64,000 nt of DNA from Saprospiraceae bacterium (GTDB lineage: Bacteria > Bacteroidota > Bacteroidia > Chitinophagales > Saprospiraceae). The stretch lies in contig JANWXM010000012.1 in NCBI GenBank assembly GCA_025055285.1, positions 1-64,000 on the forward strand, read 5' to 3'. The number at the start of each line of letters is the position of its first letter. Position 1 is the first letter of the stretch. Under the pieces are notes generated by a model, which was not told the DNA's origin, did no database searches, and was given only the letters and a program-made list of their open reading frames with translations. The position numbers and the translations under genes were made by a program. Of the stretch, positions 8,751 to 20,230 are shown piece after piece.

Positions 8751-9767
8751 TCAAGCGCCACCATTTATCGCCTCAGCGTCAGTGCGATCTGCGAGATTTT
8801 GGCGAACTTGACGAACAAATGCCTCCTCTAGGCCTAAACGCTCGGCAGGTTCTGCATCACTCCAGTGCGGACAATTGCGCATCAGCGCCTCCACCAATAT
8901 TCGCATGGCCTCCTGACGGCCCTTTTCCTGACCCTCGCGAAGGCCTTCTTGTTGCCACTCTACCGCCGCTGGCCCATACTCCCGCATCAACGTCTCAAAG
9001 GCCTCGCGACTACCCTCAGGAACCTGCGCAACAAACTCTGCAACTTTTACTCGATTCATTTTTAGTAAATTCTCTACATACGTGAACAACGCCTGCAGCA
9101 ACATTGCCTCCCGGATGTTCACTCCTTGGCTTGAAATGAAACCCAAAACGAGCGGTATGTGCTGCGCCAGCGTTTTCCAGCGATGGGCAAATTTAAGGAT
9201 TAGCAGCAGAACGCCCAAATATTCTGCGTCTTGCCTGCTGAAAATCTCCCTGACCGGCACTTGGCTCAAGTCGAACAACTCGTACTGAAAAGACGGCAAA
9301 TACTGCTGCCATCCTGGCGGCAGTGCTGCAAACAGGTCGAGCATTTGCTGGGCTTTCCAGCGGCGAGGGCCGTGATAGAAGACAATTGGGACGACGATGG
9401 CGAGAGGCCGCTGTTGACGGATGTCCTACTCCCAGAGTTGAAGCATGTAATCGAGTAGTTGAAAATGAGGCGCTAGAGAGGGCTGTCTGCTTTTGTGTTC
9501 AAACAAGATGGCCACGCGCACGAGGTGCTTAGGGTGGCGCAGGTGGGTTTCATAGAGCACGTCGCTATAAGAGACGCCAAAGCGGCTGCTTACATGGGCT
9601 GGCGATCTAAGGAGGAAGGAGGAGAAGTCCAGTTGTTGATGGATGTTTTTGGGCATGAAAAGGAGGAGGAATTTTTCAGCGATGGTTGGGTCGCTGAAGT
9701 AGACCTTAAAAAGCAGGTCATGGATGTGGTAAAACGAAGAGCGGGCACGAGTTTTCTGCGTGGCCAT
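8751..9767 (-). pseudogene. Rpn/YhgA-type PD-(D/E)XK nuclease (transposase_31 family), broken by an amber stop
   Basis: Rpn-family proteins are recombination-promoting nucleases. The first 113 codons encode the family N-terminus (HDLLFKVYFSDPTIAEKFLL and AILFEHKSRQP, the latter resembling the nuclease core). At 9426-9428 an in-frame TAG follows LLDYMLQLWE. The same frame then continues without any shift through DIRQQRPLAIVVPIVFYHG and the next methionine at 9344, and on to the family C-terminus (GLREGQEKGRQEAMRIL), ending at 8751. Full length would be about 338 residues, normal for the family. One base change (GAG to TAG is the simplest) thus inactivates it, unless the stop is read through. 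No terminal repeats or partner genes were seen. Confidence 0.82.
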
Positions 9768-10331
9768 GGGAAAAAGGAGAGGGAAGAATTAGCGCGGTGA
9801 GATACGGATAAATGCTCAACTTTTGCCCGGGGCAAGTCGCCTTTTTTTAGCGTCAGAGGATCTTTTTCTCTTTTGACGAAAGGTTCGAGATTAGCGACTT
9901 TAGAATTTAGGTTTTAGGGATTGGAAGTTTGGCGTTTTGCCTCAGTGAAGAGTCGGCGTTTTCGAATTTTCGCGGATTAAGGACTTCTTGCAAAAAGATT
10001 CGGTGCTGCCGTTAGCCTTTAGGAGTAAAAACCTTTTAAACCACAGATTGATAAAATCGCCTAAAGCGTCTCAAAATTAGAAGGTTGTGATTTTAGGAGC
10101 TCAGCGTTGTAAGTCAACTTGATTTCGTTGGAGAGGCCAGCACGCTTGAATTTTAAGCAAAGGCCATAAAATTTCCTACAGGTAAAGGGTTAGAGTGCTC
10201 GACTACGAAATCATTGACCATTATTTTGGGCCTAAGTTTAGATACGTAAGCCTATGCCATGAGGCCTATGCGAGAGGTGCCTCGACTCGGAGGTTGGTAA
10301 GATTAGTTCGTTGTAATGGGCAATCCTCCTA
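9768..10331. other. Intergenic region, no gene supported
   Basis: About 560 bases without a credible reading frame on either strand. The sequence is rich in TTTAG/TTTTAG-like words. The octamer GCCTATGC occurs twice 14 bases apart (10250 and 10264). It ends at the pheS promoter. Confidence 0.4.
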
Positions 10332-10339
10332 TACCTTTG
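10311..10339 (+). promoter_or_regulatory. pheS promoter (TTG, 18-base spacer, TACCTTTG)
   Basis: TTG at 10311-10313 and TACCTTTG at 10332-10339 are separated by 18 bases, within the spacing reported for Bacteroidota sigma-A promoters. The pheS ATG follows 22 bases after the box. Confidence 0.7.
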
Positions 10340-10361
10340 CTGAGGTTTTAAATTGGTCTAA

Positions 10362-11405
10362 ATGTCTGTGAGCAATACTGAAGTTTTTGCTGAAGTAAGA
10401 CGAGTTACAGAGGCACTTGCCAATGAGGACGTCTCTACCTTTGAGGCATTAGAGGAATTTCGGGTCAAGTATCTGGGAACAAAAGGCTTGGTGAAGGGCT
10501 TCCTCGAACAGATGCGCCACATTCCGGCAGATCAGAGACGCGAGTATGGGCTGGTGGTCAATGCTTTAAAACAGGCTGCGGAATTGCGTTATCAAAAAGC
10601 AAAGGCAAAATTAGAAGCCGAGGCGGAGCATACTCGTGCGGCCACATTAGATTTGACGGCGCCTGGAGAACCTATTCCGTTGGGGGCTCGGCATCCGATA
10701 GCTATTACAATGGAACGCATCATCAGTATTTTTGAGCGCATAGGTTTCTCCGTTGCCGATGGTCCAGAGATTGAACACGACTGGTATAATTTCACAGCAA
10801 TGAACACCCCTGAAGACCACCCTGCCCGCGACATGCAAGACACCTTCTACATTGTAGGCGCTCCGGGGATGCTCTTGCGCACGCATACTAGCAATGTTCA
10901 AGCCCGCGTCATGACTGCGCGCAAGCCTCCCATCCGCATCATTGCACCAGGGCGCGTCTATCGCAACGAAACCATATCAGCTCGTTCACACGCTCAGTTT
11001 CACCAGGTAGAGGGCTTGTACGTAGACGAAGGAGTTTCCTTTGCAGACATGAAACAAACACTGTTTTATTTCGCCCAACAAATGTTTGGCGCAACTAAAA
11101 TTCGTCTGCGGCCTTCGTTTTTCCCTTTTACTGAACCAAGTGCCGAAATGGATATCTGGCTTGGCACAAAAACTGAGGAAGACCGTCGCCTTACCAAAGG
11201 CACAGGGTGGTTAGAAATCTTAGGCTGTGGTATGGTAGATCCTCAAGTGCTTGAAAATTGCGGTATTGACAGCAGCCGCTACACGGGTTTTGCCTTCGGT
11301 ATGGGCATCGAGCGGCAGGCTCTACGCTTGTTCGGCATTCCAGACATTCGCCTCTTGTTCGAAAATGACGTGCGCCTACTTCGCCAGTTTGCTAGCGCTT
11401 TGTAG
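10362..11405 (+). CDS. pheS: Phenylalanyl-tRNA synthetase alpha subunit
   Basis: A 347-residue class II aminoacyl-tRNA synthetase alpha chain that joins phenylalanine to tRNA-Phe in an alpha2-beta2 enzyme. An N-terminal coiled coil of about 90 residues is followed by the catalytic domain with GPEIEHDWYNF (motif 1 region), RVYRNETISARSHAQFHQVEG (motif 2) and the C-terminal GFAFGMGIERQALRLFGIPDIR (motif 3). Length fits the family. The start ATG lies just after a strong promoter. The beta-subunit gene pheT is not adjacent, an arrangement common in Bacteroidota. A prohibitin-like gene follows closely and may be co-transcribed. Confidence 0.97.
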   Translation: MSVSNTEVFAEVRRVTEALANEDVSTFEALEEFRVKYLGTKGLVKGFLEQMRHIPADQRREYGLVVNALKQAAELRYQKAKAKLEAEAEHTRAATLDLTAPGEPIPLGARHPIAITMERIISIFERIGFSVADGPEIEHDWYNFTAMNTPEDHPARDMQDTFYIVGAPGMLLRTHTSNVQARVMTARKPPIRIIAPGRVYRNETISARSHAQFHQVEGLYVDEGVSFADMKQTLFYFAQQMFGATKIRLRPSFFPFTEPSAEMDIWLGTKTEEDRRLTKGTGWLEILGCGMVDPQVLENCGIDSSRYTGFAFGMGIERQALRLFGIPDIRLLFENDVRLLRQFASAL

Positions 11406-11443
11406 CGCACTTTCCCTTGTATTGGTTCAAAAACGCAACAGTC

Positions 11444-12352
11444 ATGGTTCTCCTCTTTCTTGGTTTGGTTCTGCTGGCTATCTCCCTAGCGCTGCAGAGT
11501 TCTTCCTCAAGCCCTTCATTGAACCAGTTCAGCCGGATTGGCCGCTTTCTTGGAATAGGTTTGATTGTGGTTGGCCTACTGAACGCGTGTCTTGTTCAAA
11601 TTTCGCCCGGTACAGTGGGAGTACAGACGCTTTTTGGCAAAGTACAACCAGGTATTCTAACAGAAGGTCTTAATGTGGTTAATCCTTTAGTGGAGGTGGT
11701 TCAATTTGATATTAAAACTCAGAACTATACGATGTCAGGTGTGCACGACGAAAGTCAGCGTATGGGCGATGATGCTATTCGCGTATTGTCGTCTGACGGC
11801 TTAGAGGTGGTTATCGATTTGACAGTGCTTTTTCGCGTTATCCCTGAGGAAGCACCTAATATTTTGCGCAACATCGGAGAGGGCTACCGCGACGTTATCG
11901 TACGCCCTATAGTTCGAACAAAAATTCGGGATTACGCCGCTTATTACGACGCGGTATCGCTATATTCTTCCAAGCGCGATGAGTTTCAACGGCGCCTGTC
12001 CGATGCCATCGAGAAGGATTTTAAAGGTCGTGGGCTAGTGCTCGAGCAAGTGCTGATTCGCAACATCAACTTACCTCCTTCAGTTAAGGCTGCTATCGAG
12101 GCCAAAATCAATGCTGAACAGGAGGCGCAGAAAATGAAATTCATCTTGGAGAAAGAACGACAAGAAGCTGAGCGCAAACGCGTGGAGGCGCAAGGCATTG
12201 CCGATTATCAACGCATTCTGACGGCTTCATTGACCGACAAATTATTGCAGTACGAACAGATAAAGGTTCAACGGGAGTTGGCCACTTCGCCTAATGCAAA
12301 AGTAGTCATCCTAAGTGGCGGAAAGACGCCGCCCATTCTCATCAACCAGTAA
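11444..12352 (+). CDS. Prohibitin/SPFH-family membrane protein
   Basis: A 302-residue inner-membrane protein with two closely spaced N-terminal hydrophobic stretches (VLLFLGLVLLAISLAL and GIGLIVVGLLNACLV), an SPFH/PHB domain (SPGTVGVQTLFGKVQPG onwards, about residues 50-220) and a long charged coiled coil (KINAEQEAQKMKFILEKER). Prohibitins form large membrane rings linked to membrane-protease control. The ATG at 11444 is chosen; a TTG at 11417, 11 bases after the pheS stop, would add nine residues. The 3' end overlaps the converging pyrF gene by 11 bases. Cellular role in this organism is inferred from the family only. Confidence 0.88.
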   Translation: MVLLFLGLVLLAISLALQSSSSSPSLNQFSRIGRFLGIGLIVVGLLNACLVQISPGTVGVQTLFGKVQPGILTEGLNVVNPLVEVVQFDIKTQNYTMSGVHDESQRMGDDAIRVLSSDGLEVVIDLTVLFRVIPEEAPNILRNIGEGYRDVIVRPIVRTKIRDYAAYYDAVSLYSSKRDEFQRRLSDAIEKDFKGRGLVLEQVLIRNINLPPSVKAAIEAKINAEQEAQKMKFILEKERQEAERKRVEAQGIADYQRILTASLTDKLLQYEQIKVQRELATSPNAKVVILSGGKTPPILINQ

Positions 12353-13169
12353 CAGTTACTGCCTGTAAAAAATGAGCCATTTGTTCCTGCAGGCGTTTAG
12401 CTTCGGCGCGAGCTGCCTCAGCGAAGTCTTCGTTAGAGGAGGCGTAGAGCACACTGCGAGAAACACTAACCAATAGCCCGGCTTGAGGCGTCAAGGCATG
12501 GCGACACACCGTCTCTAGGTCGCCGCCCTGTGTTCCTATGCCAGGTACGAGAAGGAAGTGCTCTGGGGCTATGGCTCGCACGCGCGTAAAAACATGAGGA
12601 TGCGTGGCACCAACGACGAACATGAGGTTGTCGGGAGTGCCCCACTGTTTACCTTGCTCAATGACTCGTTCCCACAAAGGCGCGCCCGTCAATACTAAGC
12701 GCCGCTCCTGAAAGTCAGCGCTCCCGGGATTAGAAGTGATAGCCAGCACGACAGCCCATTTACCCTCAAAGGTTAAGAATGGTGCCACACTGTCGGCCCC
12801 CATGTAAGGAGAAACCGTAACTGCATCGCAGGGCAGGCGCAGAAAGAACGCTTCTGCATAAAGGCGCGAAGTGTTGCCGATGTCGCCGCGCTTGGCATCA
12901 GCAATAATAAAGTGCTCTGAACCAATGTATTGAATCGTGCGTTCAAAATCGCGCCACCCTTCTGCGCCACGTGCCTCGTAAAAAGCTAAATTGGGTTTGT
13001 ACGCCACACACAGGTCGCGCGTAGCATCGATAATACGGCGATTAAACTCGAATACCCCATCTACTTGTCCTTGTAAGGGTTGAGGCAAGCGAGATGGTTC
13101 CGTATCTAGACCGATGCATAAAAAGGATTGCTTGCGAAAGATTTCAGCAATAAGCGTTTGGCGGTCCAT
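12342..13169 (-). CDS. pyrF: Orotidine 5'-phosphate decarboxylase, type 2
   Basis: A 275-residue cytoplasmic TIM-barrel enzyme that converts OMP to UMP, the last step of de novo pyrimidine synthesis. The catalytic segment is ADAKRGDIGNTS, with the conserved Lys and Asp. CIGLDTEPSRLP at the N-terminus and VPGIGTQGGD near the C-terminus (phosphate-binding) are also seen. Length near 275 residues marks the type 2 subfamily, longer than the E. coli enzyme. The gene lies 29 bases downstream of ligA on the same strand and is probably last in a lipoprotein-ligA-pyrF operon. Its 3' end overlaps that of the convergent prohibitin-like gene. Confidence 0.96.
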   Translation of the reverse strand: MDRQTLIAEIFRKQSFLCIGLDTEPSRLPQPLQGQVDGVFEFNRRIIDATRDLCVAYKPNLAFYEARGAEGWRDFERTIQYIGSEHFIIADAKRGDIGNTSRLYAEAFFLRLPCDAVTVSPYMGADSVAPFLTFEGKWAVVLAITSNPGSADFQERRLVLTGAPLWERVIEQGKQWGTPDNLMFVVGATHPHVFTRVRAIAPEHFLLVPGIGTQGGDLETVCRHALTPQAGLLVSVSRSVLYASSNEDFAEAARAEAKRLQEQMAHFLQAVTVTG

Positions 13170-13198
13170 AAGTTCGGAGATGAGGGCTAAAGGATTTT

Positions 13199-15382
<2,184 letters not shown>

Positions 15383-16006
15383 TCAAGGCATTTTTCTCAA
15401 GGCGAGCTCAGCAACACGCCGAGCGTAGGGCAGATTGTCGCGAGGATTTTCAGTATAGTCCAAAGTAATTTTCACTAGGAGATGGCCTTTTTTGAAGATT
15501 AAGGAGGTCGTAGCAGTACTCCAAAGGGCATCTTCGCCAAGATTGGTAACATCAGTTTCGTAAATATGACGTTGGCGGTTGCGCAACAAATCAAAATGCT
15601 GACGGGCAATAAGATTGCGACTATAATCAATAACTTGAACAACAAGAGTGTTTTTAAACTCGCGATACGTTGCGCCGGGTTGCTCATTAGCCCGCTCGAT
15701 TTCCCGCCAATCGGGTTTCATCCAGTAGCGCAGGCAGAACCCTTGACCGGGTAAACTACGGACACTGAATCGGTCGCGTTCGACATCTATGTGAAAGAGG
15801 GAAATGACTTCATCGTCGGTCACCAATGCACAGCCGTTTTCTTTCCAAGGGTTGGACAAGGGCACCAATTCGCCTGTAAGCGTATCAATTGTCATCGGTA
15901 TGGATGGCGTAGATGACGTGTCGTTCCCACACGAGCTGCAAGCAAGGACACACCAAAGAGCACTCAAACAGAGACAAACCGACCAACCCAATTTCAGATG
16001 AAACAT
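15383..16006 (-). CDS. Hypothetical lipoprotein
   Basis: A 207-residue protein of unknown function. The N-terminus has a hydrophobic segment and the lipobox-like sequence LACSSC, so it is probably a lipoprotein. The mature part has a segment CALVTDDEVISLFHIDVE and a later CLRYWMKPDWREIERAN. This is loosely reminiscent of DUF3558-type lipoproteins, where a conserved Cys precedes such a helix, but I would not assign it. It is first in the operon with ligA and pyrF and is preceded by a TATATTTG promoter box. No obvious link to DNA ligation or pyrimidine synthesis. Confidence 0.6.
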   Translation of the reverse strand: MFHLKLGWSVCLCLSALWCVLACSSCGNDTSSTPSIPMTIDTLTGELVPLSNPWKENGCALVTDDEVISLFHIDVERDRFSVRSLPGQGFCLRYWMKPDWREIERANEQPGATYREFKNTLVVQVIDYSRNLIARQHFDLLRNRQRHIYETDVTNLGEDALWSTATTSLIFKKGHLLVKITLDYTENPRDNLPYARRVAELALRKMP

Positions 16007-16043
16007 GAAGAGCGCTTAATTGAACGAGTTCTCTTAAGGCCAG

Positions 16044-16051
16044 CAAATATA
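16044..16051 (-). promoter_or_regulatory. Promoter -7 box TATATTTG for the lipoprotein-ligA-pyrF operon
   Basis: Exact TAnnTTTG match on the minus strand, 37 bases before the ATG at 16006. A TTG lies 16 bases further upstream (16068-16070), close to the expected -33 spacing. Confidence 0.6.
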
Positions 16052-16307
16052 GCGGGCCACGTGAGACCAAGTGAGTCGTTATCAGCCACAATTAACTTCT
16101 CAATATAAAAACAGTATGAAGAGGATACCTCGGTGATTTGTTCAATTTCGGTAAATACCGCTCTCGGCACGTACAAAACTTAGGCTAATCTGTAGAGAAC
16201 CTTGATTAAGTAACTTTTACTGAGTGGTGGAGTATGATAAAAAATTGTGCACTTTTGCCGCACATACGAAAAACTATTTTCAAACCTTTCAATCAAACAG
16301 CTCTCTT

Positions 16308-18215
16308 ATGCATCCTGCATATAAATTCATGTTGCTAGCCTGGGTGGGCGTTATTGTCTGGGTCGCTTTAGTCATCTTTTTTAACCGAAAGACTCACCCT
16401 AAAGTGTTGTTTGCACTCTTCTTAGTGGAATTGTGGGAACGCTTCAGTTACTATGGAATGCGCGCTATTTTGGTGCTCTACATGGTAGCAAAAGCCACTG
16501 AGGAGGTAAAGAATCGAGGATTGGGTTTTGATGACGCAAAAGCTTATGGTATCTATGCTGCCTATGGTGCGTTAGTTTATTTGACGCCAATTATCGGAGG
16601 TTACTTCGCCGATAAAATGATGGGCTATCAGCGGGCCATTGTTTGGGGATCTCTCTTGATGGCAGCAGGCCAATTTACTTTATTCTTAGACAATAAAATA
16701 ACTTTCTTCATTGGTTTAGCGCTTCTAGTGGTGGGCAACGGCTTTTTTAAGCCCAATATTTCCTCTATGATTGGAAAATTCTATGGAGAAGGGGACCCTA
16801 GGCGCGATGGAGCTTTTACGATCTTCTACATGGGTATTAACATCGGTGCTTTTCTCACACCACTCACTTGCGGAGCAATTGGCGAGATCGAGGGTTGGCG
16901 CTACGGCTTCCTTACTGCTGGTTTGGGCATGGTTACCGGCTTGCTTATCTTCCTATGGGCGCAGTCAAAGGGATGGATTCAAAGCGAATTCGACGAACAG
17001 GGCCGGCCCTTAAGAGAGGCTCGACCCATTGGCTTACCTCCTGAAAATGCACCAGCAATTGCAGGTATTCCAGGGGGCCTCGTGCCTTATATCAGCACCA
17101 TTCTGTTAGTAGTGGTATCCTGGATATTGGTACGCAATGATGACGTGGTAGATATTCTACTAGCCATAGTTGGCTTAGGCGTCATTGCGTATATGCTTTA
17201 TGCTTCGGGTAAGTACGAAATGGTGCAGCGCCAGCGCATTTGGGTTATCTTGCTCCTTCTGTTGTTTACCACAGTGTTCTGGACGTTTTTTGAACTGGCG
17301 GGTTCTGCGCTTAATCTCTTTACCCACCGCAACGTAAATAAAACGATGCTGGGCGTAGAGTTGACAACTACATTCTTCCAGGCCGTCAACCCCTTGTTCA
17401 TCATGATCTTTGCCCCGGTATTTTCTTGGATGTGGATTCAACTGGCGCGTGCCAACAGAGAGCCCGCTGCACCTTACAAGTTCAGCGTCGGTTTGCTTTT
17501 GTTGGGTTTAGGGTTCTTGGCCCTTAACGTAGGAAAAGGTAGCGCCGCTGCAGGTCTAGTGCCAGCTATCTTTCTAATTACCCTTTACTTGTTGCACACT
17601 TTAGGCGAGCTAACGCTTTCACCTGTAGGCTTGTCGTTGGTTACTAAATTGGCGCCAGCCCAAATTGTAGGCTTTATGATGGGTATTTGGTTCCTCTCTT
17701 CCTCCATTGCTCATCAGGGTGGTAAGCATATTGCAAGATTGACTGCTGTAGATGAGATAGGCATTGTCGCCAGTCCTGCTTTTCAGGATTGCTATCCTGA
17801 TAAAACTGTTTTGCAGGCACTCGAAGGTGGTGCGGTACTGAAAGGCCCAAAAGGCAAGGTGATGCCCATTGAAAAAGCTGTAGTACGCCCTGAGTTTGTA
17901 AGTAAAGTGAACAACCTGGCAGGTAGTGAGCGCTACTTTGTGGGTCGAGTTGCAGCGGGCAAAGACACGCTTTCTTTTTTGACTACAGATCCTATTTATG
18001 CCTCTCCAGAAAAGGTGATGGCGGTCTCGAAAGAGGATGCTAAGAAAATTTTCGACAGTAGCCTCACAGGTCAGGCAGTATCGTGTTTGCGTCAGCAGTC
18101 GTTGAGTCTTAGCTTAGCTATTTTTCAATGGTTGGGCTTCGTGGCGATTGGCTGCGCAGTGCTACTCTTTTTGTTAGGGCCGATAATAAGCCGTTGGATG
18201 CACGGCATTAAATAA
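16308..18215 (+). CDS. POT/PTR2-family proton-dependent peptide transporter
   Basis: A 635-residue inner-membrane transporter of the major facilitator superfamily that would import di- and tripeptides with protons. The POT signature ELWERFSYYGMRAILVLYM lies in the first helices, and FYMGINIGAFLTPL in helix 5 is the second family signature. Family members are usually near 500 residues. Here a hydrophilic stretch of about 120 residues (from GKHIARLTAVDE to LTGQAVSC) is inserted before the last membrane helix, as in other long Bacteroidota members. The ATG at 16308 is chosen because a promoter-like CACTTTTG lies at about 16250, inside the longer frame. Confidence 0.92.
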   Translation: MHPAYKFMLLAWVGVIVWVALVIFFNRKTHPKVLFALFLVELWERFSYYGMRAILVLYMVAKATEEVKNRGLGFDDAKAYGIYAAYGALVYLTPIIGGYFADKMMGYQRAIVWGSLLMAAGQFTLFLDNKITFFIGLALLVVGNGFFKPNISSMIGKFYGEGDPRRDGAFTIFYMGINIGAFLTPLTCGAIGEIEGWRYGFLTAGLGMVTGLLIFLWAQSKGWIQSEFDEQGRPLREARPIGLPPENAPAIAGIPGGLVPYISTILLVVVSWILVRNDDVVDILLAIVGLGVIAYMLYASGKYEMVQRQRIWVILLLLLFTTVFWTFFELAGSALNLFTHRNVNKTMLGVELTTTFFQAVNPLFIMIFAPVFSWMWIQLARANREPAAPYKFSVGLLLLGLGFLALNVGKGSAAAGLVPAIFLITLYLLHTLGELTLSPVGLSLVTKLAPAQIVGFMMGIWFLSSSIAHQGGKHIARLTAVDEIGIVASPAFQDCYPDKTVLQALEGGAVLKGPKGKVMPIEKAVVRPEFVSKVNNLAGSERYFVGRVAAGKDTLSFLTTDPIYASPEKVMAVSKEDAKKIFDSSLTGQAVSCLRQQSLSLSLAIFQWLGFVAIGCAVLLFLLGPIISRWMHGIK

Positions 18216-18247
18216 AGAACTTTAGCGCTTCTCTGCGAGTCGGTCAC

Positions 18248-18285
18248 GTGCGCCTTTGCGCGTTGCAATACGGGCGAAGGCGCAC
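18248..18285. terminator. Hairpin between convergent genes
   Basis: GTGCGCCTT (18248-18256) pairs perfectly with AAGGCGCAC (18277-18285) between the 3' ends of the transporter and parB. No T-run follows on either strand, so it is at best a weak or factor-assisted terminator. Confidence 0.35.
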
Positions 18286-18459
18286 TCTCTACTGGCTGGC
18301 GCACTAGCGCCTCTGTTGATTGTGTGGAATTTCCCTTGGTCTCAGAGCAAAGCGGATTCTAAGGGCCTGCTATGAGTTGCTCATGCTCACTGTATTCGTC
18401 GTCTTCTTGCTCCGAGAGATTGTCAAGCAGCAGAGCGTAAGACGCATTTGCGAAAAAGG

Positions 18460-19374
18460 TTAATGCTGATCTTCAGTGATAATGTCTAAAAGGCGATTCA
18501 GCTCAGCGTCACTATTAAACTTAATAATAAGTTGGCCTTTTCCTTTGTCGTTGCGCCGCAGGTCTACTTTAGTGCCGAAAAAGGCACTAAATCGGTCTCG
18601 AATGTCGCGCAAGGCATCGGGCATGAATTTTTGTGTGCGCGCTTTATTGCCCGGACGTTCGGTTTGATGTTTGGCGATGATTTGCTCGACGGCGCGTACG
18701 GATAAGTCTTCTTCGAGGATTTGGCGAAAAAGAGAGAGCTGAAAAGCGATATCAGTAATGCCGGCTAGAGCGCGCGCGTGGCCCATGGTAATAGAGCCGT
18801 TTTTGATCGCTTGTTGGATATCTGCAGGCAGTTTAAGCAGGCGCAAATAATTAGTAATTGTGCTGCGCTGTTTTCCAACGCGTTCAGAAAGTTGTTCGTC
18901 CGTTAAGTTGCACTCTTCTTTAAGGCGTTGGTATGAGATAGCAATTTCGATAGCATTGAGATCTTGGCGATGAATGTTTTCGATGAGCGCCATTTCCAGC
19001 ATTTGCTGGTCGTTGGCGATGCGAATGTAGGCGGGTATTTCAGTGAGGCCGGCCATTTGGCAGGCGCGGAGGCGGCGTTCGCCAGAGATGAGCTGGTAGG
19101 CGTGCTCGTGTAAGCGGCGCACTGTAATGGGTTGGATGAGGCCGTGTATGCGGATGCTGTCTGCCAACTCTTGGAGTGCCTGATGATCGAATTCTGTGCG
19201 CGGTTGGAAGGGATTCGCCTTAATTTGCTCAAGAGGCAACATGGCCACCGTGTGCGTGAGCTCGCGCACAACCGCCGCTGGGTTCTCTTGAACAGCTCTT
19301 TCCAATTCAATTGGGTTTGCCAGGAGGGCGCGAATACCTTTACCGAAATCAGCTTTGCTCAGTTTTTTCGACAT
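18460..19374 (-). CDS. parB: Chromosome-partitioning protein ParB
   Basis: A 304-residue centromere-binding CTPase clamp. It holds the N-terminal CTP-binding domain with NPFQPRTEF and SGERRLRACQMAGL (the GERRxRA motif), a central helix-turn-helix DNA-binding region (LTDEQLSERVGKQRSTITNYLRLL), and a C-terminal dimerization part (LIIKFNSDAELNRLLDII). ParB loads at parS sites and works with ParA to segregate chromosome origins. The gene begins 8 bases after the parA stop, so the two are co-transcribed and perhaps coupled. No match to the usual parS palindrome (TGTTTCACGTGAAACA type) was seen in this window. Confidence 0.96.
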   Translation of the reverse strand: MSKKLSKADFGKGIRALLANPIELERAVQENPAAVVRELTHTVAMLPLEQIKANPFQPRTEFDHQALQELADSIRIHGLIQPITVRRLHEHAYQLISGERRLRACQMAGLTEIPAYIRIANDQQMLEMALIENIHRQDLNAIEIAISYQRLKEECNLTDEQLSERVGKQRSTITNYLRLLKLPADIQQAIKNGSITMGHARALAGITDIAFQLSLFRQILEEDLSVRAVEQIIAKHQTERPGNKARTQKFMPDALRDIRDRFSAFFGTKVDLRRNDKGKGQLIIKFNSDAELNRLLDIITEDQH

Positions 19375-19382
19375 GGCGATGC

Positions 19383-20153
19383 TTAGTTGGCGGCATTGCG
19401 CCGCAAGAATTCATTAGCCAGGTTGAAGAAGTTCAAGGCTCCCTTGCTGTTGACGTCGTACATAGCTACAGGAGTATGCTTCATAGGAGCTTCGGCAACG
19501 CGAGCATTTCGATGAATGATGGTTTCGAAAACGTAATCTGTGCTGCTGTTGCGCACCTCTTCTACGATGGCATTGGCTAACCTCAGGCGGCTATCATACA
19601 TGGATATGAGGAGCCCTTCTACCTTTAAATTTGGGTTATAGCCCTGCTTCACTAAAGCGATGGTGCTTTTCAGCTTGGCTAAACCCTCAAAGGCAAACAT
19701 TTCGCACTGTACCGGAATGAGCACCGTGTCGGCAGCTACCAGCGCGTTCACCGTGATAAGGCCCAAAGAAGGCAAGCAATCAATGAAAATGAAGTCGTAG
19801 TCATCTCGAATGCGCCGCACAATGTCGCGCAAGATAAATTCTCGTTTCGGCTGATTGACTAACTCTACATCAGCACCTACCAAGTTGATGTTAGAGGGCA
19901 ATAACCACAAGTTAGGTGTCTCAGTAGCAACAATGACCGAACGAGGGTCGACGTCATTAATCATGCAATCGTATAGACCCAAGGTATTCTCGTCAGTGAT
20001 CACTCCTACGCCCGATGAGGCATTTGCCTGCGGATCAGCGTCGATAAGTAGTACGCGCTTTTCCAAAAGGGCTAATGAGGCTGCGAGATTTATAGCGGTA
20101 GTCGTTTTGCCTACGCCGCCTTTTTGGTTAGCTATAGTGATGATTTTTCCCAT
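19383..20153 (-). CDS. parA: Chromosome-partitioning ATPase ParA/Soj
   Basis: A 256-residue P-loop ATPase of the MinD/ParA family that moves ParB-bound origin regions. The deviant Walker A is [14 protein letters not shown] near residue 11, [14 protein letters not shown] gives switch I and [15 protein letters not shown] gives Walker B. It is short, without the N-terminal DNA-binding domain of plasmid type Ia ParA, as expected for a chromosomal Soj. It is the first gene of the parAB pair; a partly AT-rich gap of 77 bases separates it from the MBL-fold gene upstream. Confidence 0.96.
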   Translation of the reverse strand: MGKIITIANQKGGVGKTTTAINLAASLALLEKRVLLIDADPQANASSGVGVITDENTLGLYDCMINDVDPRSVIVATETPNLWLLPSNINLVGADVELVNQPKREFILRDIVRRIRDDYDFIFIDCLPSLGLITVNALVAADTVLIPVQCEMFAFEGLAKLKSTIALVKQGYNPNLKVEGLLISMYDSRLRLANAIVEEVRNSSTDYVFETIIHRNARVAEAPMKHTPVAMYDVNSKGALNFFNLANEFLRRNAAN

Positions 20154-20230
20154 AATATATCATTTTTTTACTGCTGAAGTCGGTTGGGATTTTTCCCTCA
20201 GAGAAGGCCACGAGAGCCCTCTTGGCTGGT

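Noticed and set aside
8751-9767. An insertion sequence around the Rpn-type gene
   Set aside because: No terminal inverted repeats or target-site duplication were found; the family is often carried without such ends.
18241-18250. CACGTG cores considered as ParB-binding parS sites
   Set aside because: The flanking bases do not match the parS palindrome here or at the other CACGTG occurrences (near 12970, 16060 and 53130).
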